Shown here in pieces: positions 35,948-45,176 of a stretch of 64,000 nucleotides of DNA. The position numbers were made by a program, and so were the translations under genes. The stretch lies in the NCBI GenBank assembly GCA_965178125.1, contig OZ237742.1:620001-684000 (forward strand). The letters are read 5' to 3'. The notes under the pieces are model-generated. The model searched no databases and was not told the DNA's origin. It worked only from the letters and a program-made list of their open reading frames with translations. Every line of letters begins with the position of its first letter. The stretch's first letter is position 1. The DNA comes from Bilabrum cf. latius. Its lineage: Eukaryota; Bigyra: Bicosoecida; Bigyra; Bicosoecida.

Positions 35948-38900
35948 TCAGCTCTTCGATTTCCCCTTGCTCTCCGATGATACCGCCGGAAATAGCATAT
36001 CTCCGTTCTCTAATGCAAGTTCCACGTACCCCAGCACTAGCGCAAGCCGCCTGAAAGACACAAGCACCAGGTCGAGCTGAGCCGCCTGTTGCTGGGGCCC
36101 GCCGCCGCCGGTACCGGACCTCGTTCCCGTTCTAGATGAAGACTCTTGCAGCAAGGAAGGCGCGCCCGAGGGATCCGAGTCGGCTGGTACAGTAAGCTCA
36201 CGGGTGGCCGAGTGTCGGCCAGGTCCAGCAAGCGTACCAGAGTCCAAACGATCTCCAACCAGGGATGCGCCTGCGTGCCGACCGCCTTGCGCTCCTCGCG
36301 GCCGCAGAGGTGACCCGCCAGCAGCCAACCGCTTGGCTTCCTTCCTCCTCCGCTTCGCTTCTTTGCGCTCTTCTTCTCGTCGACTAGCAGGGTCCATACC
36401 CACGCCATCGCGCAGGGTATCGTCGCCGTCGTTTGGCGGCTTGGTGGCAGATCCCTTCGGATACGACCCATCCCCGCTGCGCGCCTGCAGCACCATCTGT
36501 CCCTTCCTGGTAAAGCTTTGCGCCTTCGACAGACCCTTTGCTCCCGATGAGCCGCCGGATCTAACGCTTGGCCTGGCCTCATCGTCACTTGAGCTGTCGC
36601 TGCTGCTGTCGCTCTCCGTCGTGAACGCCATGTTTACCTTGGTCATTGACGCCCGCCGTGCACGCCGAGCAGTAGTGTGGTCGCCTTTTCGAGTTGCTTC
36701 TTCGGCCGCCTCCATTCTGCAGTGCTCGCTTACAGCAGCACACCGCCGGAATATGGGAACCAGAAACGAACGGAAGGCAGCGGGAGGTCGCTTCAGAGCC
36801 CGCCTGGCCACGTCGAGGAAATCGTGGCACCGCAGCTCGGTGGCACCTCTGGTGTCCGATGCGAAGAAATGTCGAAGCATGCGCTGCAAGCGAGGTTCCT
36901 GCATTCCGCCGCCCGCAAGCTGGTGAGCCAGGAAGTCCAATATCAACTCGCTGGTGATTTGCGGCGCGGCCTCCTCCCTCTGTTTCCTCAGCTTGGCCCT
37001 CAGTCCCGCCTTGCCCGCGGCCCCCGCGCCCATCATGATGTCTGCAGCATCCAAGTTGTGCCTGGCAGCGTTGTCTTCGATCTCTCGCAGGATCTGCGCC
37101 TGCTCCGAATCGAGACCACTCTCTCCCATGCTCGCCCTGCGAGCTGCCCTGCGCATCGACTGCACCAGCGGGTCGCCAGACTCCCCGGGAGCACCGCTGG
37201 ATCGGTCGTCGCCATCCTCAGAGTTTCCGTCCGTTGCTTGCTTGGCTGGGTGTGCCTTTGTAGTGCGCGCCACCAAAGCCCCACCCTTTTTGGCCTTTGC
37301 AAAGGCATATAATTCATCGATCCACTTGCGTATGTCCGGAGTGTTGGGCACAGGGTACAGAGCAGATGCGATGATTCCCGGGTCCCTCTGTGCATCCTTT
37401 GCGTCTGTCTCCCGCTGGGCTTCCTTGTCGCTTGCCGATCGCTCTTTGTGCCCAGACGAACCTGCTCGACCAGCATCTGGGGCCATTGCCCCCGCGACAC
37501 TGTCTACGCCAGCACTGGCACCAGACTGCACGGTGGCCTGCAGCGCCTGCTGCGCCTTTCGGAAGGCCTCGTGGGTCCTGAGCCCGGAATCCAAGCGCAC
37601 CCCTGCCGTATCCAACGCGAGCAAAGATCGCACGACGTAGCGGATGGCACACTCCTCCTCCCTTCCACGCAGCACGTCCAGAATCAGTGCGGCTCCCTCG
37701 CTTCGCTTCGCCGCCGTGCCCAACGCCACGATCACCGACACGACCGCAGACGAAGCGGCGCCGTCGTGCCTCAGCACTCGTCGCAAGTACCGAATCAAGT
37801 ACACCAGCAGTGGCACGTTCACCGTCATGTACTGCCCCAGATCAGCTGCGTCCGTTCGCCTGCCGCGCACTTCGCCAGGCGATTGCAACCCTGGCTATCG
37901 TCCGGACAACCCAGCAGCAGCCTGTTCCGCCCTTGAAGCTGACGCAGCAGCCACAATCTCTGCCTTCTTGTCCGAGTTGGCGCCACCTCTCGACAGCAGG
38001 TACTTGCGAGCCTCCGCGGGGGAAAGCCCCAGCTCCACAGCTCGCACAGACGCCTCGGCCTCCGCCGTCTCGACGTGGAGCTTGTCCACCGCTGCGCTTA
38101 TGGCGATTCGAATGGCCTGCGCGCTCGTCAGGCGGCGAGGCGGTGGAAAGGTGGCAGGCATGTGCTAGGACAGCAGAGCCGCACATATCCACGCGGGCCC
38201 GCAAGGCCGCGGCTGAGCCGACAGCAGCGGCACCAGGTCCACATCATGAGGCATGATCGGCGGGAGTGACATCCCTTTCGATGTGTCACTGCGGGAGGAC
38301 GCCCCAGCACCTTCCTTTCCGTTGTGCGGCCGAACGTTCTCGATGGCGAGCCGCGCCTTGGTCTTGGTCCTCTGCTCCTCCTTCCAGGCCTCGAAGGCGA
38401 TGCAACCCTGCAGCGACACCGGCAGCACCAGCCCCGCCTGCATCAGCCACTGCAGCATGGGAAGGTACTTGGGTCTCCTAAGCAGCGTGCGGATGTGACC
38501 CTCCATCGCCTCTATCTCAGCACCTAGCTCCTGCAGCTCCATGCCTAGATCGTCCAGCTCTTCCGCGGGCGCCTCGTGCAGGCACAGAGACAGCAGCTGC
38601 ATCTTGGGAATCACGGGAATTGTTGAGGCTCGGGGCCCACTCTGCGGAGAGTGGTGCACGCACCCCCGCTCCTGCATCCGTTCGACCTCGAGCGCAGACG
38701 TCGCGAAGGCGCCTTGCCCTTGCGTAGACGACAGAGGGGCCAAGCCCTGCACCCCTGCAAAGGAGCCGAGACCGAGGGCGGCACGCCAGGCCTCCCTCCG
38801 ATTGTCCTCATCTTCGAGTGCGGCGCTGTCCACCTCTCCCATCCGCTGCTGGAACGCCTCGTACAGGTCGAGGAGAAGCCTGCCAGGCGATGACAGCGTC

Positions 38901-40024
38901 CTGTCAGCAAGGAACGCCCTGGAGGCCTGCTTGCCCAGTGCGTCCAGCCGCTACCGCCAGCTTGTCTCTCGAGATCGAGGAACGGATCTTGAGCGAGAGC
39001 TCGATCCGCCGTTCAAAGGCACGACCAGCCCGTCTCCGCGTGCGTGAACGGATGCAGGTGCATCAGACCCAGACGCCTCGGAGCCCTAGCTGGGCAGTCG
39101 CGGGCGCGTTGGTGGCTGCGGTTTTCTTCGAGGGGGCGAATCGGGGGCTCTCCCAGAGCTTGGAGAAGGTGCGCGCGCTCTAGGGGGTCTGCGGGGCGGC
39201 TGCGACCTGGCGCGAGCCTGGGCGGTGTCCACTGTGCTCCTGCCCATCGCCTGAATCGGTCTCACTGACAAGCCGCCCCTGCCGGGGGCAGTCGAAGCAT
39301 CATGGCCTGCTGCCTCTGCAGCGATGAGTTCTTTGCGCCGCCGCACTTCCAGGCTCTCGAACCGCCGCTTGGTGAGGGCGCTAGATCCCGACTGCTCCCT
39401 CAAGGCCACGACCTCTGCGTGGAGTGACGCGTGGGCAGTTCGAAGCTGGGCTACCTCGGCAGCCAGCGCAACGTTTCGGCGCATGGACTGCTCCTCCTCC
39501 GCTTGGCGCCTGGCTTTCGCTTCTTCCATTTCCTTGCTAGAGGCTTCGGCACTGACTCCCAATGAAGCGAGCTGTCGCCGCAGCTCCCGAATCCGTTGAA
39601 ACGCAAGGTCGGCCCTTTTCTCAGCGGCTGCTCGAGCATCTACAGCAGTATTGGCTTCCTGCCGTAGAGCGTCAATTTCCCTAGTGGTGGTCTGAGCCTG
39701 CGAGCGAAAGCCGGTTGCAAGTGCGAACCATGGCACCTGCATTGCCGTGACTTTGCTGCCCCCAGCTGCCCTGCTGTCTGTATCCACCACACTTGTCACT
39801 TCTTTGCTCAACAACATTGGTTTCAGCATGACTAGAACTCGCTGCAGTATTCGAGCGTACGCTGGGCCGAGGGATTTGCAGAGTGCAGACAAGCATTTCA
39901 ACACGCCCGTAGCAAACTTTGCACAGGATGCCTTGTCTTCTACTAGTGGTAGCTAACGAACATTCGACCCATCAAAGAGGTGGTCGTTTGCGAGCTCTGC
40001 CAGGGCACGTTCCAGGCCAGCCAT
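35948..40024 (-). CDS. Large coiled-coil protein of unknown function
   Basis: One minus-strand frame, ATG 40024 (MAGLERALAELANDHLFDG) to TGA 35948-35950, 1358 aa with five TAGs (about 39950, 39086, 38951, 38165, 37895) and no other stop. The N-terminal 70 residues are helical. A long Ala/Glu/Arg-rich coiled coil follows at about 39700-39300, then a Pro/Arg/Ser-rich linker (39290-39080). The middle is helical (MGEVDSAALEDEDNRREAW, LLSLCLHEAPAEELDDLGM), and a hydrophobic helical block around 37850-37600 (VPLLVYLIRYLRRVLRH) resembles an armadillo-like fold. The C-terminal third is charged and low in complexity. I cannot assign a family. A scaffold or cytoskeletal role is a guess. It diverges from the HflX gene with 132 bp between starts. 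Confidence 0.75.
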
Positions 40025-40156
40025 GACACAATTTAAGTTATCTTCAAAACGGATCGCATAGTATTGTCTTCATCTTTATTTCATGCGAACGTCGCAAAAA
40101 CGATCATTGATTTGTGTTTGGTAGGATATGTGCCTGCTTCAGACGATTGGTCTTCG
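40025..40156. promoter_or_regulatory. Divergent upstream region, coiled-coil gene / HflX
   Basis: 132 bp between two divergent start codons, noticeably AT-richer than the genes around it. It must serve both genes if the chosen starts are right. No specific element recognised. Confidence 0.3.
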
Positions 40157-42649
40157 ATGAGAAGGGGTCTGGTGTGGTGTGTAAAGCTACTTGCGAGAGC
40201 TCACCGACACGCGCCCCTCAGAACACCGCATAGGTGCGCTTCTAGTGCAATCGTGATCCACCCGTACAAGCATAGGAGCAAGGGATGGACTTCATCGGAG
40301 CTCAAGTCCCAAGCCAGTGATCGTTTGGAAGAAGCGATTGCATTGGCTGAAGCCTTGGATTGGAAAGTGGTCGGATCTGCAGCAAGCCCGACGCGAGCGT
40401 CGTCGGCTGCGCTCCTTGGGCCAGGACAAGTGTCAGACCTCTCCGAAGCAGTGCAGAACCTTGGGGCAAGTGTGATATTTATAGATTTGCACGTGTCTCC
40501 TATGCGCGCAAAATCTCTGAGAGATGCCGTCTCAGCCTCTATCGTGGATCGCAAAGGCGTGATTCTCAGCATCTTTGAGAAGCAAGCTCGAACCAGAGAG
40601 GCCTAGGTGCAGACGCGCTTGGCAAGGCTGTAGTACGAGCGAGCACGAATCGTTATGTCAAGCGGAGAGTTCAGGTTTGACTAGCAACGAGGCGGCGCGG
40701 CTGCTATTGGAGGCGCAGGCGAGTAGCAGATCGAGCTGGTCAGGAGACGCTTGGACAAGGCAATCGGCAAGGCAAAGCGCGAGCTCTCGCAGCTGCAGCA
40801 ATCTGCCCGCCACAAGAATTCATCTCATGCTGCTGAGTCGCCAAGCTCTGTCGAGTCGCGGAGGATGCAATTCTTCAGCCAACACGAGGCCATCGACGAG
40901 CCAGTTGAGCAGGTGCTCCATGGGAGCCAGCGCACCAGTTCGAAGGGTAGCATGGACATCCTGTCCGAATTTAGGCTAGCCCCGCTGGTAAGAGCAGATC
41001 CTGTGGCGCTATCGCGCCGATGGTGCTCGCGGCACAAGTCCCAGAGCTCTGGTGGAGCCCCCATCACGGTTGCTCTAGCAGGGTACACGAACGTCGGGAA
41101 GACCGCGCTGGCAAGGGCGCTGTGCGCTGGCAGTCCGTCTGCAGATGACTTCGAGCCGCACGACAGGGTGTTTGCCACGCTCGACACCAAATCAAGGCGC
41201 TCCCGACTGCCGTCAGCGGCGCATGCAGTGCTTGTGGACACGGTTGGATTCATCACCGAGCTTCCGCTTGAGCTGGTGGCCTCGTTTCGGAGCACCCTAG
41301 GGGAGGTGTCGAGAGCAGACATGCTGATTCACGTGCGGGACGCTTCTGCCTCCCGATTCGAGCAGCAAGGCCAGGATGTACGGGAGACCCTGGCGTCCAT
41401 CGGGGCACCCTTAGACGGGCCGGGGGTCTCTGCCGGGGCTGGGCTGCTCTATGTGACGCCGCAAGGGCAGCTATGCCTGGAAGTGTGGAACAAAGTGGAC
41501 AAGTTGCGCGCCCAGGCAGATCAGCAGGAACGCAGCGAACCGGCTGCTGCACTGCATTGCACGACGTAGCAGCAACAGCGAGAGTAGTTGGGTGATAAAG
41601 AATGGGCCACATTGCAGGACTACTTGGATGATGAGGAGAATGCGATGGAGACGCTCGGTGACGACCAACAGGCTACTGCTGCGGGCATCTCCCTTCAATC
41701 GCCTGGCGGAGGCGACACCTCGGAGACAAATTGCGCGCCGCCTGGGCAGCACGAGGCATCCCGGCACTCGACTCCAATTCCAGGCAGATCCACTCGATCC
41801 TCTACCCAAAGGCTTGCTCTTCTAGATCAATGGGAGCATGGCACGCCGCCGGCATAGGCCTCGGCCTCGGAGGGGAACTCCCTTGGTGTGAGCGCGGAGA
41901 CCGGAGAGGGAGTAGGTCGGCTCCGCGAAGCGATCGACTACGCCCACATGCTGCTATCCGGGGAGGTGGACGTGCTGGTAGCTCTCGACGGGGTCTCGAC
42001 GGAGGACATAGAGGCGCAGGTGTGGCTGTTCGCGCCGGACAGTACTACTGGCGGGAGGGGCAACCAACGGATGGACGGGCCGGGGCCACGACGGGGCCGT
42101 GCTTCCAAGAGACCCGGGTCGAAAGGGCGGCGATCTCGCCGTCAACACGACAAGGGAGATTTCAGAGCAGGGACAAGCACAGGCACAGGCACAGGCGCAG
42201 CAACGTCTTGGCAGTTGGAAAGCGGGGAGGACTAGAGTGGTGAGGACAAGGGTGGTGAGGAAGGCCCAGACTGGAAGGACGGCACCTCGGACGGCCTGCA
42301 GTCGCAGAATTATCGCCAGTCAGAGTTGGCTGCATGGCTACGTTGCGACGCCGCAGTACAAGTCCGGGTCACTGATGTGACGGCTGGAGTCGTCAAACGC
42401 AAACACACCGGTGGTGACATCGGCAGCGCCGAACCCATTTCGGAAGGAGGCAGCGATGAAAGCAACGGACAGAGCATGCAGGAGGCCGCCCCCTTGCTGA
42501 TCAGAGCCCGTATGAATCCAGCAGCAGTAGTGCACATGGCACAGCAGTTTCCAGGGATTTCTCAGAGGCTGTCTCCTGCTGACGATGTGTCGGCCCGGCG
42601 ATTGAGGTACCTATTCGAGCACGCGGTGCACAGTCATGGCCGGGGATGA
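40157..42649 (+). CDS. Mitochondrial HflX/GTPBP6-type ribosome-binding GTPase
   Basis: One exon of 831 codons, ATG 40157 to TGA 42647-42649. The start MRRGLVWCVKLLARAHRH... is Arg-rich and amphipathic like a mitochondrial presequence. The HflX N-domain is followed by SIVDRKGVILSIFEKQARTRE, then the family's glycine-rich stretch, here QRGGAAAIGGAGE. The G domain has G1 GYTNVGKTALAR (about residue 309), G3 DTVGF (about 361) and G4 NKVDK (about 445). SAETGEGVGRLREAI, the family's C-terminal motif, lies near 581. HflX splits or rescues stalled ribosomes. Four TAGs crowd the signature region (40604, 40631, 40682, 40724); others are at about 41567, 41585, 41855 and 42233. Inserts between G4 and the SAETGEG motif, and a long low-complexity tail, make it longer than usual. 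Confidence 0.9.
40724..40726 (+). other. In-frame TAG in the HflX GE-x-QIE motif
   Basis: Reads GGAGE[TAG]QIELVRRR. HflX proteins have GETQLE, GEKQIE or GEQQIE here, so the site takes a polar residue. Three more TAGs lie within the preceding 120 bases at polar positions (RTREA[TAG]VQ, RLARL[TAG]YE, RFD[TAG]QRGG). Confidence 0.8.
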
Positions 42650-42875
42650 CGCTGCCGCTCGAATGTATTTGGTTGTGTACAGACTAAATTGGAGGATCCC
42701 TTCATTCAGGTTTAATCTGGATTACAACCACGTGGATCCGAAGCTGATCCAAGCAACAAGCATGCAGGTCCCCACGGCAGCGCTTCAACTCGACGCAAGC
42801 ATTCAAATACAATACAGCTTGATCTAAAAAAGCGCTGGCTTATGTTTGGGCCCAGAGTCGTGCCGCACGGCGCGC

Positions 42876-43496
42876 TCAAAGCTCACTGTGAGACGGTCCT
42901 CCTGCGACGCGCACGAGCCTCATCTCGTGATCCAGGTCATCCTCAACCTTGTGGTGCGGTGAAATGTGCTCGATCACCCAGAGCTCGTGTGCTTTGTCCA
43001 CAATGAAGTCATCGATGTCTTCTGACGGTGAAAGAGACACCCAGGGGTGCATGGTGGATCCGTAGTGGTACTGCCCGTCATCGTACACCAGAATCGCCCA
43101 TTCATGCCCACCGAGCCAGTCGATTAGCATAACGCTTGATTCGCCAGTGAACGTCGCAAAAAGCTCGCTAGCTGTCTGTCCCTCGAACATGACTGGGGCC
43201 CCTTCCTTGCGATGGTCTCCCAAGAAGTGCAATTTCTTTTCAACCGTCTGTGGGTGCGACTGCTGCAGAGCTTCCGCGCTGTTGAGCTGCTCTTTCGTTG
43301 CCGAAATACCCAACGCTTTCAAAGCCTTGTGCGCGAGGTCGGCGCTTGTAATGTCAGTGTCGTCCTGAATGGAATCGAACAGCTCTGTCATCAACTTCGA
43401 ATAGCTCTTGCGAGTCCCCCAGGCCGCAACAGGCTAGAGCACGCAACCAAGGATGAAAGAAGCTGCGATTAACCTTGTGGCTGTACTTATTCCCAT
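42876..43496 (-). CDS. Small secreted protein of unknown function
   Basis: Minus-strand frame, ATG 43496 to TGA 42876-42878, 206 aa. The start MGISTATRLIAASFILGCVL[TAG]PVAAWG looks like a signal peptide with its TAG (43434-43436) just before the cleavage region; replacing TAG by Gln gives a normal n-h-c structure. The mature part is acidic, with a helical region (FDSIQDDTDITSADLAHKA) and a hydrophobic/aromatic core (SVMLIDWLGGHEWAILVYDD, YHYGSTMHPW). I do not recognise a family. The frame is open further upstream to about 43730, and a splice from the small upstream frame at 43730-43957 cannot be excluded. Confidence 0.6.
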
Positions 43497-43729
43497 TCTG
43501 ATGCTTGGCGCACTGCCCAATGTGCAAATAAATGAACCACAGCTGGCAAAGTGTGGCGCCGCGGTCATGGCAACGGAACCACTCATTCTGGAGGTCGCAA
43601 GGCCAACAAGCAAGGTCGCGAGGCGACGAAAGCAGGGCCATGCAAAACTAGCGCTACCTTCAGGCCCTGCGGTGAACGACTGCATCTCGATTGCTGCCTG
43701 CTGCGATTTGTAAGTGGTATCACCGCGCA

Positions 43730-43957
43730 TTACTGCTTCATGGCAGCCACATGAACCGGTATGCTCGAACTGTGTAGGGACCTCTGGTTGTTCTCTGGCA
43801 GGGCCTCCAGCAGTATGGCGCAGTTATTCGACGGGTTGCAGCTCCACAGCTCCTCCAAGTTGCCGTGGGCGGATGTCGTGGCCCTGAAATGCAGCTTGTC
43901 GTTGAAGATCCAGCCGCTGGCGCCGGAGCCCCCACTGGCAGACACGTGGTCGAGCAT
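43730..43957 (-). CDS. Possible small gene or exon, 5' end uncertain, TAA stop
   Basis: Minus-strand frame of 75 codons from ATG 43957 (MLDHVSASGGSGASGWIFND...) to TAA 43730-43732. Its third positions are strongly G/C-rich like the conserved genes nearby, unlike the sequence upstream, which suggests real coding. In frame just upstream, GACTTGTAG could be a read-through TAG or a splice acceptor. Near its end GCA|GTAATG could be a splice donor leading into the secreted-protein gene downstream. If the TAA is its true stop it is the only UAA-terminated gene in the window. No family recognised. Confidence 0.38.
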   Translation of the reverse strand: MLDHVSASGGSGASGWIFNDKLHFRATTSAHGNLEELWSCNPSNNCAILLEALPENNQRSLHSSSIPVHVAAMKQ

Positions 43958-44333
43958 CGCCTACAAGTCGCTGGAGCGCTGTTGGTGGAAGGGAATGTGA
44001 GAGATGCGCTTGTTCGCCTCGATTGAGCAAACGAAGCGAGGCGAGCGTGACCGTCGTGACGGGGGGGGATCTGATATTTTGTGGACTCAACACCGTCGTG
44101 AAATACAGAAATACAGAAATACATTGTTGGGTAAAGATTCCATAAACACCCAGATGCACCGTCGCCCCCGAGGGGGTTTGGGTGATCACCTAGATCCAGA
44201 GGAGCCCTAATAACAAAGGACTACAAGACCCCCGACCCTTTCAGGCCAAAGGCCCCCCGTTCTCAGCCTATGCCGCCGAGTTCCCATTCTTCGCCATCAG
44301 TGTGGTCCCCCACAGGCCCCCAGCCTGTTGCCT
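43958..44333. other. Mostly non-coding stretch with G8 run and AAATACAG triplication
   Basis: Lower GC than neighbours. It contains eight consecutive G at 44061-44068 and about three tandem copies of AAATACAG-like sequence near 44100-44125. Short frames exist on both strands, but none has the codon bias or family signal of a gene. It probably holds 5' or 3' untranslated sequence of the minus-strand genes. Confidence 0.4.
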
Positions 44334-45176
44334 TCACAAGGAGAAAGCATACAGGTGCGGAGCATGTGCCCGGCACAAAGCGCGGTCCAGTCCCACATCA
44401 GGGTCCCCTGCCGGGACCCACCATTTCCTCCTCCATGACCGTCTCTGCGTCTCACGATCCTTCAGAGAGGCGAGCATGCACGCGCTCATGCCTTTGGCCC
44501 ATTGCCTCTCTATATCCTTTAGCAAGCCGTGGGGCTTGAAAATCCGTCGCTGTAGTCGGGCGTTCGCATTGGTTGCCGTTATCAGCTCCTGCGTGGCCGT
44601 GGCGGCTAAGGCAGCCGCCGCATCACCACGCATCCACTGCCTGCATGTCAGTTGCTCCTGCTGGCGCAGCTGGTTTCTGAGCACCTGCACCACTTGGTTG
44701 GCCAGCACCTTGACAGCTGTACGTTCCGAGGACCGTGCAATCGTGCGCTCTATCCGAATGAGCGCGCCTTCGACGATTGGCTTGGCCCTGTTGGTGTGTT
44801 CCAGCTTCTCGTCCCAGGGATCCAGGGCGAGAGCTGTCTTCGCCCATGCCTTGCGAAGAGAGGCGGGCGACCTCCCTCTATTCTGATCCCCGGCATCAGG
44901 TTGCCACGGCTTCGTTTCGGCGTGACGCTCATGCTCAGCCCGCTCGTGACGGGCCTGCAATGTTGCGTGAAATTTGCGAAAACTCTGTTTTTCTGTCGGA
45001 TTCGTCAAATACCACGGTCCGTCTCCAGCATGAGTTGGTTTCGATCGTCTGATATGGAGTATATTTCCGTAGTTATTAATAGGTAGAGAGCCCGCGAATG
45101 CATGGAGCGCCTGGGGGACCTTGGGGTAATGCAATTTCGTGATGTAAGGACTGTCTGCGGCGTAACTGGAAACCAT
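44334..45176 (-). CDS. Hypothetical basic helical protein overlapping the V-ATPase 5' end
   Basis: Minus-strand frame of 281 codons ending at TGA 44334-44336, with no TAG inside. The sequence is highly charged and helical (RHERAEHERHAETKPWQPD, AWAKTALALDPWDEKLEHT, LANQVVQVLRNQLRQQEQL), more like a real soluble protein than the opposite strand's hydrophobic/Cys frame. The only upstream in-frame ATG (45176) would make it overlap V-ATPase exon 1 on the other strand, which is unlikely. A splice acceptor at ACATTGCAG (about 44958) offers an alternative, with its start exon not found. Function unknown; a mitochondrial or ribosomal protein is possible but unsupported. Confidence 0.4.
   Translation of the reverse strand: MVSSYAADSPYITKLHYPKVPQALHAFAGSLPINNYGNILHIRRSKPTHAGDGPWYLTNPTEKQSFRKFHATLQARHERAEHERHAETKPWQPDAGDQNRGRSPASLRKAWAKTALALDPWDEKLEHTNRAKPIVEGALIRIERTIARSSERTAVKVLANQVVQVLRNQLRQQEQLTCRQWMRGDAAAALAATATQELITATNANARLQRRIFKPHGLLKDIERQWAKGMSACMLASLKDRETQRRSWRRKWWVPAGDPDVGLDRALCRAHAPHLYAFSL

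Noticed and set aside
44061-44068. G8 run as a frameshift within a gene
   Set aside because: Frames on either side do not show codon bias or homology that would need joining; it probably lies in untranslated sequence.
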